The translations under genes and the position numbers were made by a program. A stretch of 64,000 nt of DNA from an uncultured Clostridia bacterium (GTDB lineage Bacteria > Bacillota > Clostridia > Saccharofermentanales > DTU023). Below the pieces are notes generated by a model. The model saw only the letters and a list, made by a program, of their open reading frames with translations, did no database searches and was not told the DNA's origin. Positions within the stretch are counted from its first letter, which is position 1. Every line of letters begins with the position of its first letter. This document shows positions 25,995 to 34,452 of this stretch, in pieces. Location: the NCBI GenBank assembly GCA_946220865.1, contig CAMJYM010000006.1:1-64000 (forward strand). Direction: 5' to 3'.

Positions 25995-27548
25995 ATGAAA
26001 AGTGTTGTCACAGGCACATCTTATGTCATGGTGCACGTCCCTGATATGGTCATGAATAACGGCACCACCCAGACCACCGAGCGTGTGGTTAACCCTAACA
26101 GCGAGTACCTCAAAGAGGCGCCGAAGCATCTTCGCAGCTATGAGGACGCCCTGGCCTATTATCCCAACCAGTGCTATATCGGCAACATCACTCCGGAAGA
26201 ACTGGAAGCTGTTCCTTTCCCCTGGTATGACAAGAAATCCGACAAACCCGAGCGCTACGGACATTTCGGTGAAATCATGCCTCAGGATGAATTTTACCTG
26301 CTGCTGCAAATCTCTGATGAGTTTGAACTGGTTAAACTGGAAAAAGATTTTATCGCGGCGACCCGCGAGCGTTTCAGCCAGAATCCCATTGTGACGGAAC
26401 ACATGCTGAGCCGTCTCCAGGAAGGCCTCAGCGAGGAAGAAATCTCCCATCTCGTTAAGGATGAACATGCAGAACCGCTGCTCCAGGGTGATAAGCTCAT
26501 CGGCTGTGTCAAACGCGCCCATGATGTCGACCCCAACCTCTCTGCTCACGTCATGCTCGAAAACCTCGTCGCCAAAGCCTCCGGCGTCCTTGCCCTGGCC
26601 TATGGCGTCAAAAATTCCGGCCTTGCGCCTGAGGATATTGACTACGTCATCGACTGCTGTGAAGAAGCCTGCGGCGATATGAACCAGCGCGGCGGCGGTA
26701 ACTTCGCCAAGAGCCTTGCTGAAATCGTCGGCCTGCCCAATGCCAACGGTTCAGATACTCGTGGTTTCTGCGCTGCCCCGGCCCATGCCCTCGTGGAGGC
26801 TGCGTCCTACGTCCAGGCGAAGGCCTTCAAGCACGTTGCTGTCTGCGCTGGTGGCTGTACCGCCAAGCTTGGCATGAACGGGAAGGATCACGTCAAAAAA
26901 GACATGCCCATTCTCGAAGACATGCTTGGTGGCTTCTGCATCGTGGTGAGTGAAAATGATGGCAAGAGCCCTGAAATCGATCTCGCTCACATCGGCTGCC
27001 ACACCGTTGGCACCGGCTCCGCTCCCCAGGCCGTCATCTCTGCTCTGGTGACCGATCCTCTGGAAAAAGCCGGTCTGACCATTCTCGACGTCGACAAATA
27101 TTCCCCTGAAATGCAGAACCCGGATATTACCAAACCTGCCGGAGCCGGCAACGTCCCGGAAGCCAACTTCAAGATGATCGGCGCCCTCGCCGTCAAGAAG
27201 GGCTGGCTCGAAAAGAAAGAACTGCTGAACTTCATCAAAGAGCACGGTCTCACCGGCTACGCCCCAACGCAGGGACATATTCCCTCGGGTGTTCCTTACA
27301 TTGGTTTTGCCCGCGAAAATATTCTCAAAGGCGAGATGAAGCGTGTCATGATTATCGGTAAAGGCTCGCTCTTCCTCGGCCGTCTGACCAACCTCTTTGA
27401 CGGGATTTCCTTTATGCTGATCCCGAACAGTGGAGAAGAAGCGGGAGAAGAAGGAGGCGTTTCCAAGGACAGCATCCGCAAACTGATTGCCGAATCTCTG
27501 CGTGATTTTGCAGCGTCCCTCTGCGCCTCTGAAGAAGAGAAAGCGTAA
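25995..27548 (+). CDS. grdC: Glycine/sarcosine/betaine reductase protein C large subunit, GrdC
   Basis: Beta subunit of the acetyl phosphate-forming protein C, a thiolase/FabH-fold protein; with GrdD it converts the Se-carboxymethyl intermediate and phosphate to acetyl phosphate. The N terminus MKSVVTGTSYVMVHVPDMV and the NNGTTQTTER block are typical, as is the SGVLALAYGVKNSGLAPEDIDYVIDCCEEACGD segment. 517 aa, full length. The AAAGGAAGG region upstream serves as binding site. grdD starts 10 bases after the stop. Confidence 0.95.
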   Translation: MKSVVTGTSYVMVHVPDMVMNNGTTQTTERVVNPNSEYLKEAPKHLRSYEDALAYYPNQCYIGNITPEELEAVPFPWYDKKSDKPERYGHFGEIMPQDEFYLLLQISDEFELVKLEKDFIAATRERFSQNPIVTEHMLSRLQEGLSEEEISHLVKDEHAEPLLQGDKLIGCVKRAHDVDPNLSAHVMLENLVAKASGVLALAYGVKNSGLAPEDIDYVIDCCEEACGDMNQRGGGNFAKSLAEIVGLPNANGSDTRGFCAAPAHALVEAASYVQAKAFKHVAVCAGGCTAKLGMNGKDHVKKDMPILEDMLGGFCIVVSENDGKSPEIDLAHIGCHTVGTGSAPQAVISALVTDPLEKAGLTILDVDKYSPEMQNPDITKPAGAGNVPEANFKMIGALAVKKGWLEKKELLNFIKEHGLTGYAPTQGHIPSGVPYIGFARENILKGEMKRVMIIGKGSLFLGRLTNLFDGISFMLIPNSGEEAGEEGGVSKDSIRKLIAESLRDFAASLCASEEEKA

Positions 27549-27558
27549 GGTGAGCCGG

Positions 27559-28731
27559 ATGGATAAGATTAAAAAGCACATCGCCGAGACCTTCCTGGAA
27601 CTGGCCGAAGGGCTGGAAACCGGCAAACTCGGCAAGCGCCCCGTGATCGCTCTGACCGGCCTCGGTTCTGAGCACGGGGAAGAGAATACGATGAAAGCGG
27701 CGGTCGACGCCGCTAAGAAGGGCATCGATGTCCTTTACATCGGAACCAAAGAAGCGCCGGAAAAGTCCGGAGTCACAACGGTCAAGGTCGCAGGCGAAGA
27801 TGAACTCTTCAGCACCATGGAAGAGCTGCTCAAAAGCGGCCGTGCTCAGGGCGCGGTGGCCATGCACTATCCTTTCCCTATCGGGGTTTCTACGGTGGGT
27901 CGCTCTGTGGCTCCGGCGACAGGCAAAGATTTCTATATCGCCAATACCACAGGAACCTCCAGCACCGTGCGTATTGAGGGCATGATCCTCAATGCTATTG
28001 CAGGTATCATTACCGCTAAAGCCTGCGGCAACCCGCATCCAACGGTCGGCATCCTCAATCTTGATGGTGCGCGTCAGGTCGAGATGGATCTCAAGGAACT
28101 GGCTAAACGTGGCTACGAGATTAACTTTGCTGAATCCGCCCGTGCGGATGGCGGCTGCATCCTGCGCGGCAACGATGTGCTGCTTGGCACTCCGGATGTC
28201 CTGGTTTGCGACAGCCTCACCGGCAATGTCCTTACCAAGATGCTTTCCGCGGCGAACAGCGGCGGCCGTTACGAAACCGTCGGCTACGGTTACGGCCCCG
28301 GTATCGGCAAAGGCTATCATCAGCTCGTGCTCATTGCCTCCCGCGCCTCCGGCGCGCCCCTGATCACCAACGCCATCGGCTTTGCCGCTGAGTTGGTTGA
28401 AGGTGGAGTGTTTGAGATCGCAGCGAAAGAATATGCGGCTGCTGAAAAAGCCGGACTGCAGGAAATTCTTGACGCCCGTAAGGCAAAGGAAAACAAGGGC
28501 GCAAGCGAAGCGACAGAAGCCAAAGTGGAAGCTCCGCCTCACGAAGTCGTCACCTCGCAGATCGCGGGTATCGATGTCATGGATCTTGAAGACGCGGTCC
28601 AGGTCCTCTGGAAAGCGGCTATCTATGCTGAGGATGGCATGGGCTGCACCGGTCCGATTATTCGGGTTTCCGACGCCAATCTCGAAAAAGCCAAAGGACT
28701 CCTCAAAGAGGCCGGCTACATTGGGGATTAG
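27559..28731 (+). CDS. grdD: Glycine/sarcosine/betaine reductase protein C small subunit, GrdD
   Basis: Alpha subunit of protein C, resembling PlsX/phosphate acetyl-transfer proteins. The acetyl-carrying cysteine lies in DGMGCTGPII (Cys363), equivalent to the reactive Cys near 359 of the studied enzymes. I take the ATG at 27559 (MDKIKKHIAETFLE, 390 aa), preceded by AAGGTG; the frame is open further upstream inside grdC but without family similarity. A short Ala/Glu/Lys-rich linker lies near residue 315. The acetyl phosphate made here yields ATP through an acetate kinase encoded elsewhere. Confidence 0.95.
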   Translation: MDKIKKHIAETFLELAEGLETGKLGKRPVIALTGLGSEHGEENTMKAAVDAAKKGIDVLYIGTKEAPEKSGVTTVKVAGEDELFSTMEELLKSGRAQGAVAMHYPFPIGVSTVGRSVAPATGKDFYIANTTGTSSTVRIEGMILNAIAGIITAKACGNPHPTVGILNLDGARQVEMDLKELAKRGYEINFAESARADGGCILRGNDVLLGTPDVLVCDSLTGNVLTKMLSAANSGGRYETVGYGYGPGIGKGYHQLVLIASRASGAPLITNAIGFAAELVEGGVFEIAAKEYAAAEKAGLQEILDARKAKENKGASEATEAKVEAPPHEVVTSQIAGIDVMDLEDAVQVLWKAAIYAEDGMGCTGPIIRVSDANLEKAKGLLKEAGYIGD

Positions 28732-28863
28732 TTATTTGCCAGGCTCAGCAGCTGCCTGAGCTAACTCACGTAGCGTGCTGAACCAACATTTTCAGCTATT
28801 CTCAAACCCGATCAGAGCTTCTGATCAAAGTGGTTCAGAGACTTTTAAGAAAGTCCTCATTTC

Positions 28864-28905
28864 CAGGCCGGAGGGCAGATGCCCTCCGGCCTGAACTTTA
28901 CTGCT
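28864..28905 (+). terminator. Hairpin terminator or attenuator after grdD
   Basis: A 13-bp perfect stem (CAGGCCGGAGGGC and complement, 28864-28893) with an AGAT loop, followed only by AACTTTACT. With so weak a T tract it may reduce rather than stop transcription into selD. Confidence 0.6.
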
Positions 28906-28925
28906 GACGAAGGGGGAATGCAGGC

Positions 28926-29969
28926 GTGTCTGAAAAAATTCGCTTAACGCAAATGACCAAGGCCGGTGGCTGAGGGGCAAAACTGGGACCGGGTGTCCTG
29001 CACGATATTCTTTCGGGAATCCGTAAAATCCCCGACGAAAACCTGCTGATTGGTTTTGATTCCTCTGACGATGCGGCGGTTTACAAGCTCTCGTCTGATT
29101 TCTGTGTCATCCATACCGTGGATTTTTTTCCGCCGATTGTGGATGATCCCTACGAATTTGGCCAGGTCGCAGCGGCCAATTCTCTTTCGGATGTCTACGC
29201 CATGGGCGGAAAGCCCATCAGCGCGTTGAATCTGCTTGCCGTCCCTTCCTGCCTGGATACGGGGGTCATCCGGGAAATTCTGGCAGGGGGAAACGAAAAG
29301 GCCATTGAGGCTGGTATCAATATTTCCGGTGGCCACAGCATCGAAGACCAGGAACCCAAATACGGGCTCTCTGTCGTCGGGATAGTGGCGGAAAAAGAAA
29401 TTCTGCCCAATGGCGGAGGCAAGGCAGGCGAAGTGCTCGTGCTGACCAAAGCTTTGGGAACGGGAGCCATGACGACGGCCGACAAGGTCGATTTGCTTAC
29501 CGCTTCTCAGCATCGGCTGATGATCGACACCCTCGCCTCGCTCAATAAACGTCCGGCTGAGCTGGCCAGGGATCTCCAACCCTCTGCCTGTACCGATGTC
29601 ACCGGCTTCGGCCTCATTGGCCATGCCGCCGAGATGGCCGAAGGAGCAGGCTTGACCATTCACCTTTTTGCCAGGGATCTGCCTTTGTTGGATGGGGCTC
29701 TGGAACTTGCCAAAGACGGCATTTTGCCTGCAGCGGTTTATCGTAACCGCGCCCATCTTGAAGGACGCTATGCCAAAGAGAAAGATGTCCCCCTGGCACT
29801 TGAAGATATCGCCTTCGATCCTCAGACTTCCGGCGGTCTGCTCTTTGCTCTGCCCATGGACAAGGCCAGAACGCTCATATCCCGCCTCGAAAGCGAGAAT
29901 CGCCAGGCCTGGATTGTTGGCGAGCTGGTCGAAAAAGAAGACGTGAGCATTCGCCTGCTGAATCGTTAG
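28926..29969 (+). CDS. selD: Selenophosphate synthetase, itself a selenoprotein
   Basis: Makes selenophosphate from selenide and ATP for Sec synthesis. A GTG start at 28926 gives MSEKIRLTQMTKAGG-U-GAKLGP: the TGA at 28971-28973 (codon 16) occupies the catalytic Sec/Cys position next to the essential lysine of the glycine-rich loop. The rest shows DDAAVY, VDFFPP and NSLSDVYAMGG (ATP and Mg sites). 347 aa, full length. Calling from the first ATG after the TGA would lose the active site. The enzyme needs its own product for synthesis, a known feature of Sec-type SelD. Confidence 0.95.
28986..28998 (+). promoter_or_regulatory. SECIS-like hairpin in selD
   Basis: GGAC (28986-28989) pairs with GTCC (28995-28998) around CGGGT, 12 bases after the TGA. 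It is short, so it is a candidate only. Confidence 0.45.
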
Positions 29970-30091
29970 GCCTTTATCGGAAAAATAAGCGCTTATTATG
30001 GTTCTTTCCTGACGACTTAACGGACGGGTCTTTCTTGTGCTAAGCTTAATTTTGCCTCCGGAGAACAGCCCTTGTCCTCTGGAAACTCAGC

Positions 30092-30126
30092 ATGACCATC
30101 CGTATTCGGTATGACCATCCGTATTC
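30092..30126. repeat. 19-base tandem duplication before yedF
   Basis: ATGACCATCCGTATTC occurs at 30092-30107 and again at 30111-30126, directly upstream of the yedF ribosome binding site (GAAAGGAAG). Confidence 0.7.
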
Positions 30127-30148
30127 AGAAAGGAAGTCTCTCGAATGA
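30092..30148 (+). CDS. Possible 18-codon leader ORF overlapping yedF
   Basis: ATG at 30092 opens a frame of 18 codons (MTIRIRYDHPYSERKSLE) whose TGA overlaps the yedF ATG as ATGA. The first 35 bases consist of a 19-base direct repeat, so the ORF may be an accident of the duplication. No strong ribosome binding site is visible. Confidence 0.25.
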   Translation: MTIRIRYDHPYSERKSLE

Positions 30149-30741
30149 AAGAATTTACCTGTGATTGCCTGGGCCAGGCTTGCCCGCTGCCCGTTATCGA
30201 AAGCAAAAAGAAACTCGCCGAGATAGAAACAGGAAGTCTCCTGCACGTCCTGGTTGACGGCGATGAGCAAGTGCAGAATGTCAGCCGCATGGCCAGGAAT
30301 AACGGCCATGACGTCAGTTCAGAAAAACAAGGCGAGCATTATGTCGTTCATATCGTGAAAAAATCTGCTCCTGCCTGCAGCGAGGCTGCTGCGCCCGCCA
30401 GAAAAGGCAAAACCGTCATCGTCTTTTCCAAAGATGTCCTGGGTCAGGGCGATCCGACTCTGGGTGCGACGCTGATGAAAAGCTACATTTTCTCTCTGAC
30501 CCAGCTGGACGAAATCCCGGATACCCTGATTTTCTTTAATAGTGGGGTGCACCTCACGACGGCGGGCTCTCCTGTCCTCGAGGACCTCAAAAAGCTGGCG
30601 GATGCCGGCGTGCAGATTTTCTCCTGTGGGACCTGCCTGAACTTCTATGGTCTGCAGGACAAACTGGAAGTTGGCGAAGTCACCAACATGTACAGCATCA
30701 TCGAAATGCAGATGCAGGCCGGCACGGTCATGAACAACTAA
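30145..30741 (+). CDS. yedF: Selenium metabolism protein YedF (TusA domain plus DsrE-like domain)
   Basis: An N-terminal TusA/SirA domain with the catalytic-type cysteine in ACPLP (Cys13) is joined to a C-terminal DsrE-like domain (VIVFSKDVLGQGD..., later IFSCGTCLNFYGL). This fusion is the YedF protein that co-occurs with selD and is thought to carry selenium as a persulfide-like adduct; the direct biochemical role is not settled. 198 aa. It follows selD by about 175 bases and precedes a DUF3343 gene, the usual selenium neighbourhood. Confidence 0.92.
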   Translation: MKEFTCDCLGQACPLPVIESKKKLAEIETGSLLHVLVDGDEQVQNVSRMARNNGHDVSSEKQGEHYVVHIVKKSAPACSEAAAPARKGKTVIVFSKDVLGQGDPTLGATLMKSYIFSLTQLDEIPDTLIFFNSGVHLTTAGSPVLEDLKKLADAGVQIFSCGTCLNFYGLQDKLEVGEVTNMYSIIEMQMQAGTVMNN

Positions 30742-30769
30742 ACGTAGCCATGCCGAATAAGAAGAGATG

Positions 30770-30802
30770 ACGGCGGCAGGCTGCAGCGAAGCTTGCCGCC
30801 GT
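30770..30802 (+). terminator. Hairpin between yedF and DUF3343 gene
   Basis: ACGGCGGCA (30770-30778) pairs with TGCCGCCGT (30794-30802), with an inner GCTGCAGC palindrome. The following TGCCCTTTC is a poor T tract, so it may be an attenuator. Confidence 0.5.
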
Positions 30803-30898
30803 TGCCCTTTCAGCAACGCGAAAAAGCGAATCAGTCTCCCGATTAAAATAAAAGTTTTCTCGCCTGCCTGCGGCAAACATAGCGCTGGAGAACGTCAC

Positions 30899-31144
30899 TT
30901 GAAAAATCCCCTGCAAAAAACAAAACACCTGCTGCTGACCTTTGCCACCTCCACCGAAGCCTACGCCATGGAGGAAGCCTGCCAGCGCCATGCTCTGCGC
31001 GGCCGCCTAATTCCCGTGCCGCGCGCCATTGCCGCAACCTGCGGCCTTTCCTTTGCGGCTCCTCTTACTGAGAAAGATAAAATCAAAACCCTGCTGGTCT
31101 CCGAAGACATCCACCCGGAGGCCGAATACGAGCTGGACCTGTAA
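30899..31144 (+). CDS. DUF3343 family protein (putative Se/S carrier)
   Basis: Small protein of the DUF3343 family, encoded with yedF/selD-type genes and proposed to carry selenium or sulfur. The pattern is typical: strand LLLTFATSTEAYAMEEACQ, then GRLIPVPRAIAATCGLSFAA with one conserved cysteine. I choose the TTG at 30899 (81 aa) after GGAGAA; the frame extends upstream without family similarity. A second member of the family occurs at 36343. Confidence 0.8.
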   Translation: MKNPLQKTKHLLLTFATSTEAYAMEEACQRHALRGRLIPVPRAIAATCGLSFAAPLTEKDKIKTLLVSEDIHPEAEYELDL

Positions 31145-31173
31145 ATCCTTTACCTAATACATTAATAATTTTC

Positions 31174-31202
31174 TTGACAAATTGATACATCTGTGAAAAT
31201 AT
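31174..31202 (+). promoter_or_regulatory. Promoter of the HigBA-like operon
   Basis: TTGACA, a 17-base spacer and AAATAT. The operator palindrome begins at the last base of the -10 element. Confidence 0.65.
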
Positions 31203-31226
31203 AAATTTACCTAAGAGGTAAATTTA
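31202..31226 (+). promoter_or_regulatory. Operator palindrome of the toxin-antitoxin operon
   Basis: TAAATTTACC (31202-31211) and GGTAAATTTA (31217-31226) are perfect 10-base arms around TAAGA. A lone half-site TTTACCTAA lies upstream near 31150. This is the expected binding site of the HTH antitoxin, placed over the transcription start. Confidence 0.75.
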
Positions 31227-31242
31227 CGTGAGAGGTAACGGC

Positions 31243-31539
31243 TTGGATATCACGTACAAAAATAAAAAAATCAAAAAAATTTGTACGGACGCCAGAGTTG
31301 CAGAGAGAGCCTATGGGCAAAAAATGGCCGAAAAGATATTTCAGCGTATAGGTGAAATAATGTCTGCGGATACGGTTGAAATGATGATAAAGACTCAAAT
31401 CGGAAGATGTCATCCTTTAACGTCGAATAGAAAAGGGCAATATGCAGTAGATCTGGTTCAACCGTACAGACTGGTATTCGAGAAAATGGGCGACAAAATC
31501 CAAATAGCACATGTTTTGGAGATTGTGAATTATCATTAA
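31243..31539 (+). CDS. higB: HigB/RelE-type toxin
   Basis: Type II toxin of the RelE/ParE superfamily, HigB (killer protein) branch; such toxins cleave mRNA at the ribosome. Seen: DITYKNKKIKKICTD at the start, IGRCHPLTSNRKGQYAVDL in the middle and the C-terminal YRLVFEK...VLEIVNYH. The TTG at 31243 has AGAGGT at good spacing and matches family N termini; a GTG at 31228 is the alternative. The toxin precedes the antitoxin, the HigBA order. The sequence is clearly AT-richer than the selenium genes on both sides. Confidence 0.85.
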   Translation: MDITYKNKKIKKICTDARVAERAYGQKMAEKIFQRIGEIMSADTVEMMIKTQIGRCHPLTSNRKGQYAVDLVQPYRLVFEKMGDKIQIAHVLEIVNYH

Positions 31540-31571
31540 GTTTTTATAGGCCAAAGTAAGGAGGTTACACT

Positions 31572-32639
31572 ATGGTGAGAAGCTGCAGTGTTATCGCAAC
31601 GCCACCTGGAGCGACGATTAAAGAACAGTTGGATATCAGGGGTATGAGCCAGAAAGAGTTTGCTGTCAGAATGGGCATGTCTGAGAAACATATCAGCAGA
31701 CTCATTAATGGCAATGTACAACTAACAGCGGAAACTGCTTACAAATTAGAAATGGTTCTGGGTATTCCTGCCAGATTCTGGAATAATCTTGAGGCTATTT
31801 ACAGAGAAAGAATCGTTAAAGCGAAGGCTGAGAATACGACGGATCACGAAGCGGAAATCGCAAAACGATTTCCCTATAGTGAGATGGCTCAACATGGATG
31901 GATTCCTGCGACACGGATTTTAGAGGAAAAGCTCATCAATCTGAGAGCTTTTTTTGAAGTGGTTGACTTGTCCTTGCTTGGAAATAAGCAAATTGTAACG
32001 CTTGCCTGCAGGAGACTGGCGATTACTGAAAAAAGTGATCTGGCTCTGATGGCCTGGGCTCAGGAGGCAAAAATCCAGGCACGTAATATCAATACAAAAA
32101 AGATAAATATTGAAGAATTAACTGCGGCCATGCCGGAAATACGGATGATGACCCTATTGAGTCCTGAGAAGTTTTGTCCGCAGATTAAGAATTGTCTTGC
32201 GAATTGCGGAATAGCCCTGGTATTTCTCCCTCATTTGAAAGGTTCGTTCTTGCAGGGAGTATCGTTTATTGATGGAAATAAAATCGTTTTGGGACTGACT
32301 GCAAGAGGAAAAGATGCGGATAAGTTTTGGTTCAGCCTATTTCATGAGTTGGGTCATATTGTTTTAGGCCATGTGACAGGGTCAAAAGGGGCATCAGATA
32401 AGGATGAGCAGGCTGCTGATCAATGGTCTGCAAATACGCTCATTCCGTCAGATGATTTTGAGATCTTTAGAAAAGAAAAAGATTATTCTAAAGACAGTGT
32501 CCTGCGTTTTGCAAAAGAGCAAGGGATAGCTCCCGGAATTGTGATTGGGAGAATGCAGCGTGAAGGTATGATCGAGTATACCATGCTGAATCAGCTTAAA
32601 GAAAAGTACGTGATCGCAGCAAGCTTTGAAAGCTCATAA
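31572..32639 (+). CDS. higA: HigA-type antitoxin fused to an ImmA/IrrE metallopeptidase domain
   Basis: N-terminal HTH of the XRE family (MSQKEFAVRMGMSEKHISRLINGNVQLT, residues 26-53) and a C-terminal ImmA/IrrE-type zinc peptidase domain with HELGH at 258-262 and a following DEQAADQWSANTLIP helix. 355 aa, against about 100 for plain HigA. The antitoxin should neutralise HigB and repress the operon at the palindrome at 31202; the peptidase part could control its own stability or cleave a repressor. AGGAGG lies before the ATG. Acquired from outside, to judge by composition. Confidence 0.87.
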   Translation: MVRSCSVIATPPGATIKEQLDIRGMSQKEFAVRMGMSEKHISRLINGNVQLTAETAYKLEMVLGIPARFWNNLEAIYRERIVKAKAENTTDHEAEIAKRFPYSEMAQHGWIPATRILEEKLINLRAFFEVVDLSLLGNKQIVTLACRRLAITEKSDLALMAWAQEAKIQARNINTKKINIEELTAAMPEIRMMTLLSPEKFCPQIKNCLANCGIALVFLPHLKGSFLQGVSFIDGNKIVLGLTARGKDADKFWFSLFHELGHIVLGHVTGSKGASDKDEQAADQWSANTLIPSDDFEIFRKEKDYSKDSVLRFAKEQGIAPGIVIGRMQREGMIEYTMLNQLKEKYVIAASFESS

Positions 32640-32787
32640 GATAAGCGTACGTCGTATCGCCTTTCTCCATTCCTGCTTTTAACCTAAAACTGAACTGTCA
32701 GACGAAGCAGCCACCACATGACTTATACTGAATGACCGGGCTTCGCTTTTACCGCATGATTGCAAATGCACAAGCTGCCTGAGCCTG

Positions 32788-34080
32788 TTAAGCTTCTTCC
32801 GGCTGACTCAATATTTCCTCAAGCGCGGACAAAGCAGCATCGACCTCTTCGCCGGTATTTGTTCCGCCAAAGGAAAAGCGTACCGACCCCCGCGGGAAGC
32901 TGCCCAGGGTCTTGTGAGCCTGCGGGGCGCAGTGCAGTCCGGTGCGCGTCATAATGCCGTAATTCTGGTCGAGCAGCCAGGCCACCCGAGCATTGTCGTG
33001 CTTGGGAAAATCCAGGGAGACAACAGCCACGCGCTCTTCTTTCCCCGGCAGGCAGGACGAGGAGGGAAGGCCGAGAATATGCAGCGGCAGGCGCTCCGAG
33101 AGGGCTTCTGCGCCTTCGAGAAAGCGGCGGCAAAGTGCCAGCTCAGCGACAGCGATTTTCCATAAACCCCTCTGATCCTGCTCGAAAGCACTTCTGTGGG
33201 AGCCTGGAACAGCCTCAGCGGCAGGGGAGCCCTCCGCCTGCGCCTCCGCATTCAGACCCTCCAGATACGCCAGGGCTGCACCGAGCCCGAGAATGCCGGG
33301 CAGATTCTGTGTGCCCGCCTCAAAGCGATCCGGCAGCAGCGGCGGAAGTTCTTCGGAATCAGAAAAACTGCCCGTTCCGCCGGAAATCAGGGGAGAACAT
33401 TCCTCGGCCATGCGCTCGGAAAATAGTACGCCGCCTATGCCCTGAGGGCCAAGCAGGCCTTTGTGTCCGGTAAAACAGAGGGCGTCGCAGTCCAGTTCTG
33501 CAGCATCCAGAGGCAGTGTGCCGGCGACCTGAGCTGTGTCAAGAATGAAGGCCGTCCCTGCCTCATGGCAGAGTTTGGCCACCTCCCGAAAAGGCAGCAC
33601 CGTGCCGCAGACGTTGGAGGCGGCGGTCATGGCCAGGGCGCGCGCAGGTTTTTTCAGGGCCTCCCGCACAGCTTCAAGTGGCCAGCGTCCCTGAGCATCG
33701 TTGGGAACTTCATCCACGATCACACCGCTTTTTTCCAATTGGCGCAAAGGCCGCATCATGGCGTTGTGTTCCATCGTGGAACAGATCACGCGATCTCCGG
33801 GGCGCAAAAAGCCCTTGAGAACCAGGTTCAGCGAATGGGTGATGTTATTTGTAAAAATGACGCGCCGAAAGGCAGGGAAATGAAAGAAGCGGGCCACAGC
33901 TTTTCTGGCGTCAAGCACTGCGAGACCAGCTGCCTCAGCTCCCTGGTAATGACCACGGGAGATGTTGTAGCCGCCGCTCTCAAGAAAATCGCTCATCACA
34001 CGAGCCACACCCGGCGCTTTTGGGGAGGATGTACTGGCCTGATCAAGATAGATGCGTTTCAAATCGCTGGGTTTCATCAT
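32788..34080 (-). CDS. Class V aminotransferase, cysteine desulfurase family linked to selenium genes
   Basis: PLP enzyme related to SufS/CsdB, probably of the TIGR01977 group that often accompanies selD and yedF; a role in delivering selenium or sulfur is inferred. Seen: IYLDQASTSSPK start, STMEHNAMMRPL, NVCGTVLPF, DTAQVAG, the PLP lysine in CFTGHKGLLGPQG, and TRTGLHCAP near the end, which carries the catalytic-type cysteine. The start at 34080 is chosen from AAAGGGG five bases upstream. An Ala/Glu/Gly-rich insertion of about 30 residues sits after AALAYLEGLN. It is encoded opposite to its neighbours. Confidence 0.87.
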   Translation of the reverse strand: MMKPSDLKRIYLDQASTSSPKAPGVARVMSDFLESGGYNISRGHYQGAEAAGLAVLDARKAVARFFHFPAFRRVIFTNNITHSLNLVLKGFLRPGDRVICSTMEHNAMMRPLRQLEKSGVIVDEVPNDAQGRWPLEAVREALKKPARALAMTAASNVCGTVLPFREVAKLCHEAGTAFILDTAQVAGTLPLDAAELDCDALCFTGHKGLLGPQGIGGVLFSERMAEECSPLISGGTGSFSDSEELPPLLPDRFEAGTQNLPGILGLGAALAYLEGLNAEAQAEGSPAAEAVPGSHRSAFEQDQRGLWKIAVAELALCRRFLEGAEALSERLPLHILGLPSSSCLPGKEERVAVVSLDFPKHDNARVAWLLDQNYGIMTRTGLHCAPQAHKTLGSFPRGSVRFSFGGTNTGEEVDAALSALEEILSQPEEA

Positions 34081-34452
34081 GTTGCCCCTTTCTTTCTGCA
34101 CTCACCATGCTGCGGCTGATTTTATCTCACTATTGCTGAATGATTGCTGAATTTTACCATTTTCGTCTGTTTTCTCAGACCATTTCCTTAGCTCATTCTC
34201 TAGTCCATTCTCTCACATTTGACCAAGGTCGACACCCGATTGACGATTAAGCTTGTCTGGAGAGTTAACAGTTTTTCCGATCAAAGCGCTGATGAATACC
34301 GATATATCTTGCCTATAGAATAAACTTGTTATGCGTATCTTTCGATATGCTCGTTGAAGAGGGTGGGCTTGCAGATGACTTTCAGCTTTTAATAAGAGTG
34401 CAAGATAAGTGCTCAAGCCGTCACTCAACACATTTTAGGGAGGCTGTCCGTT

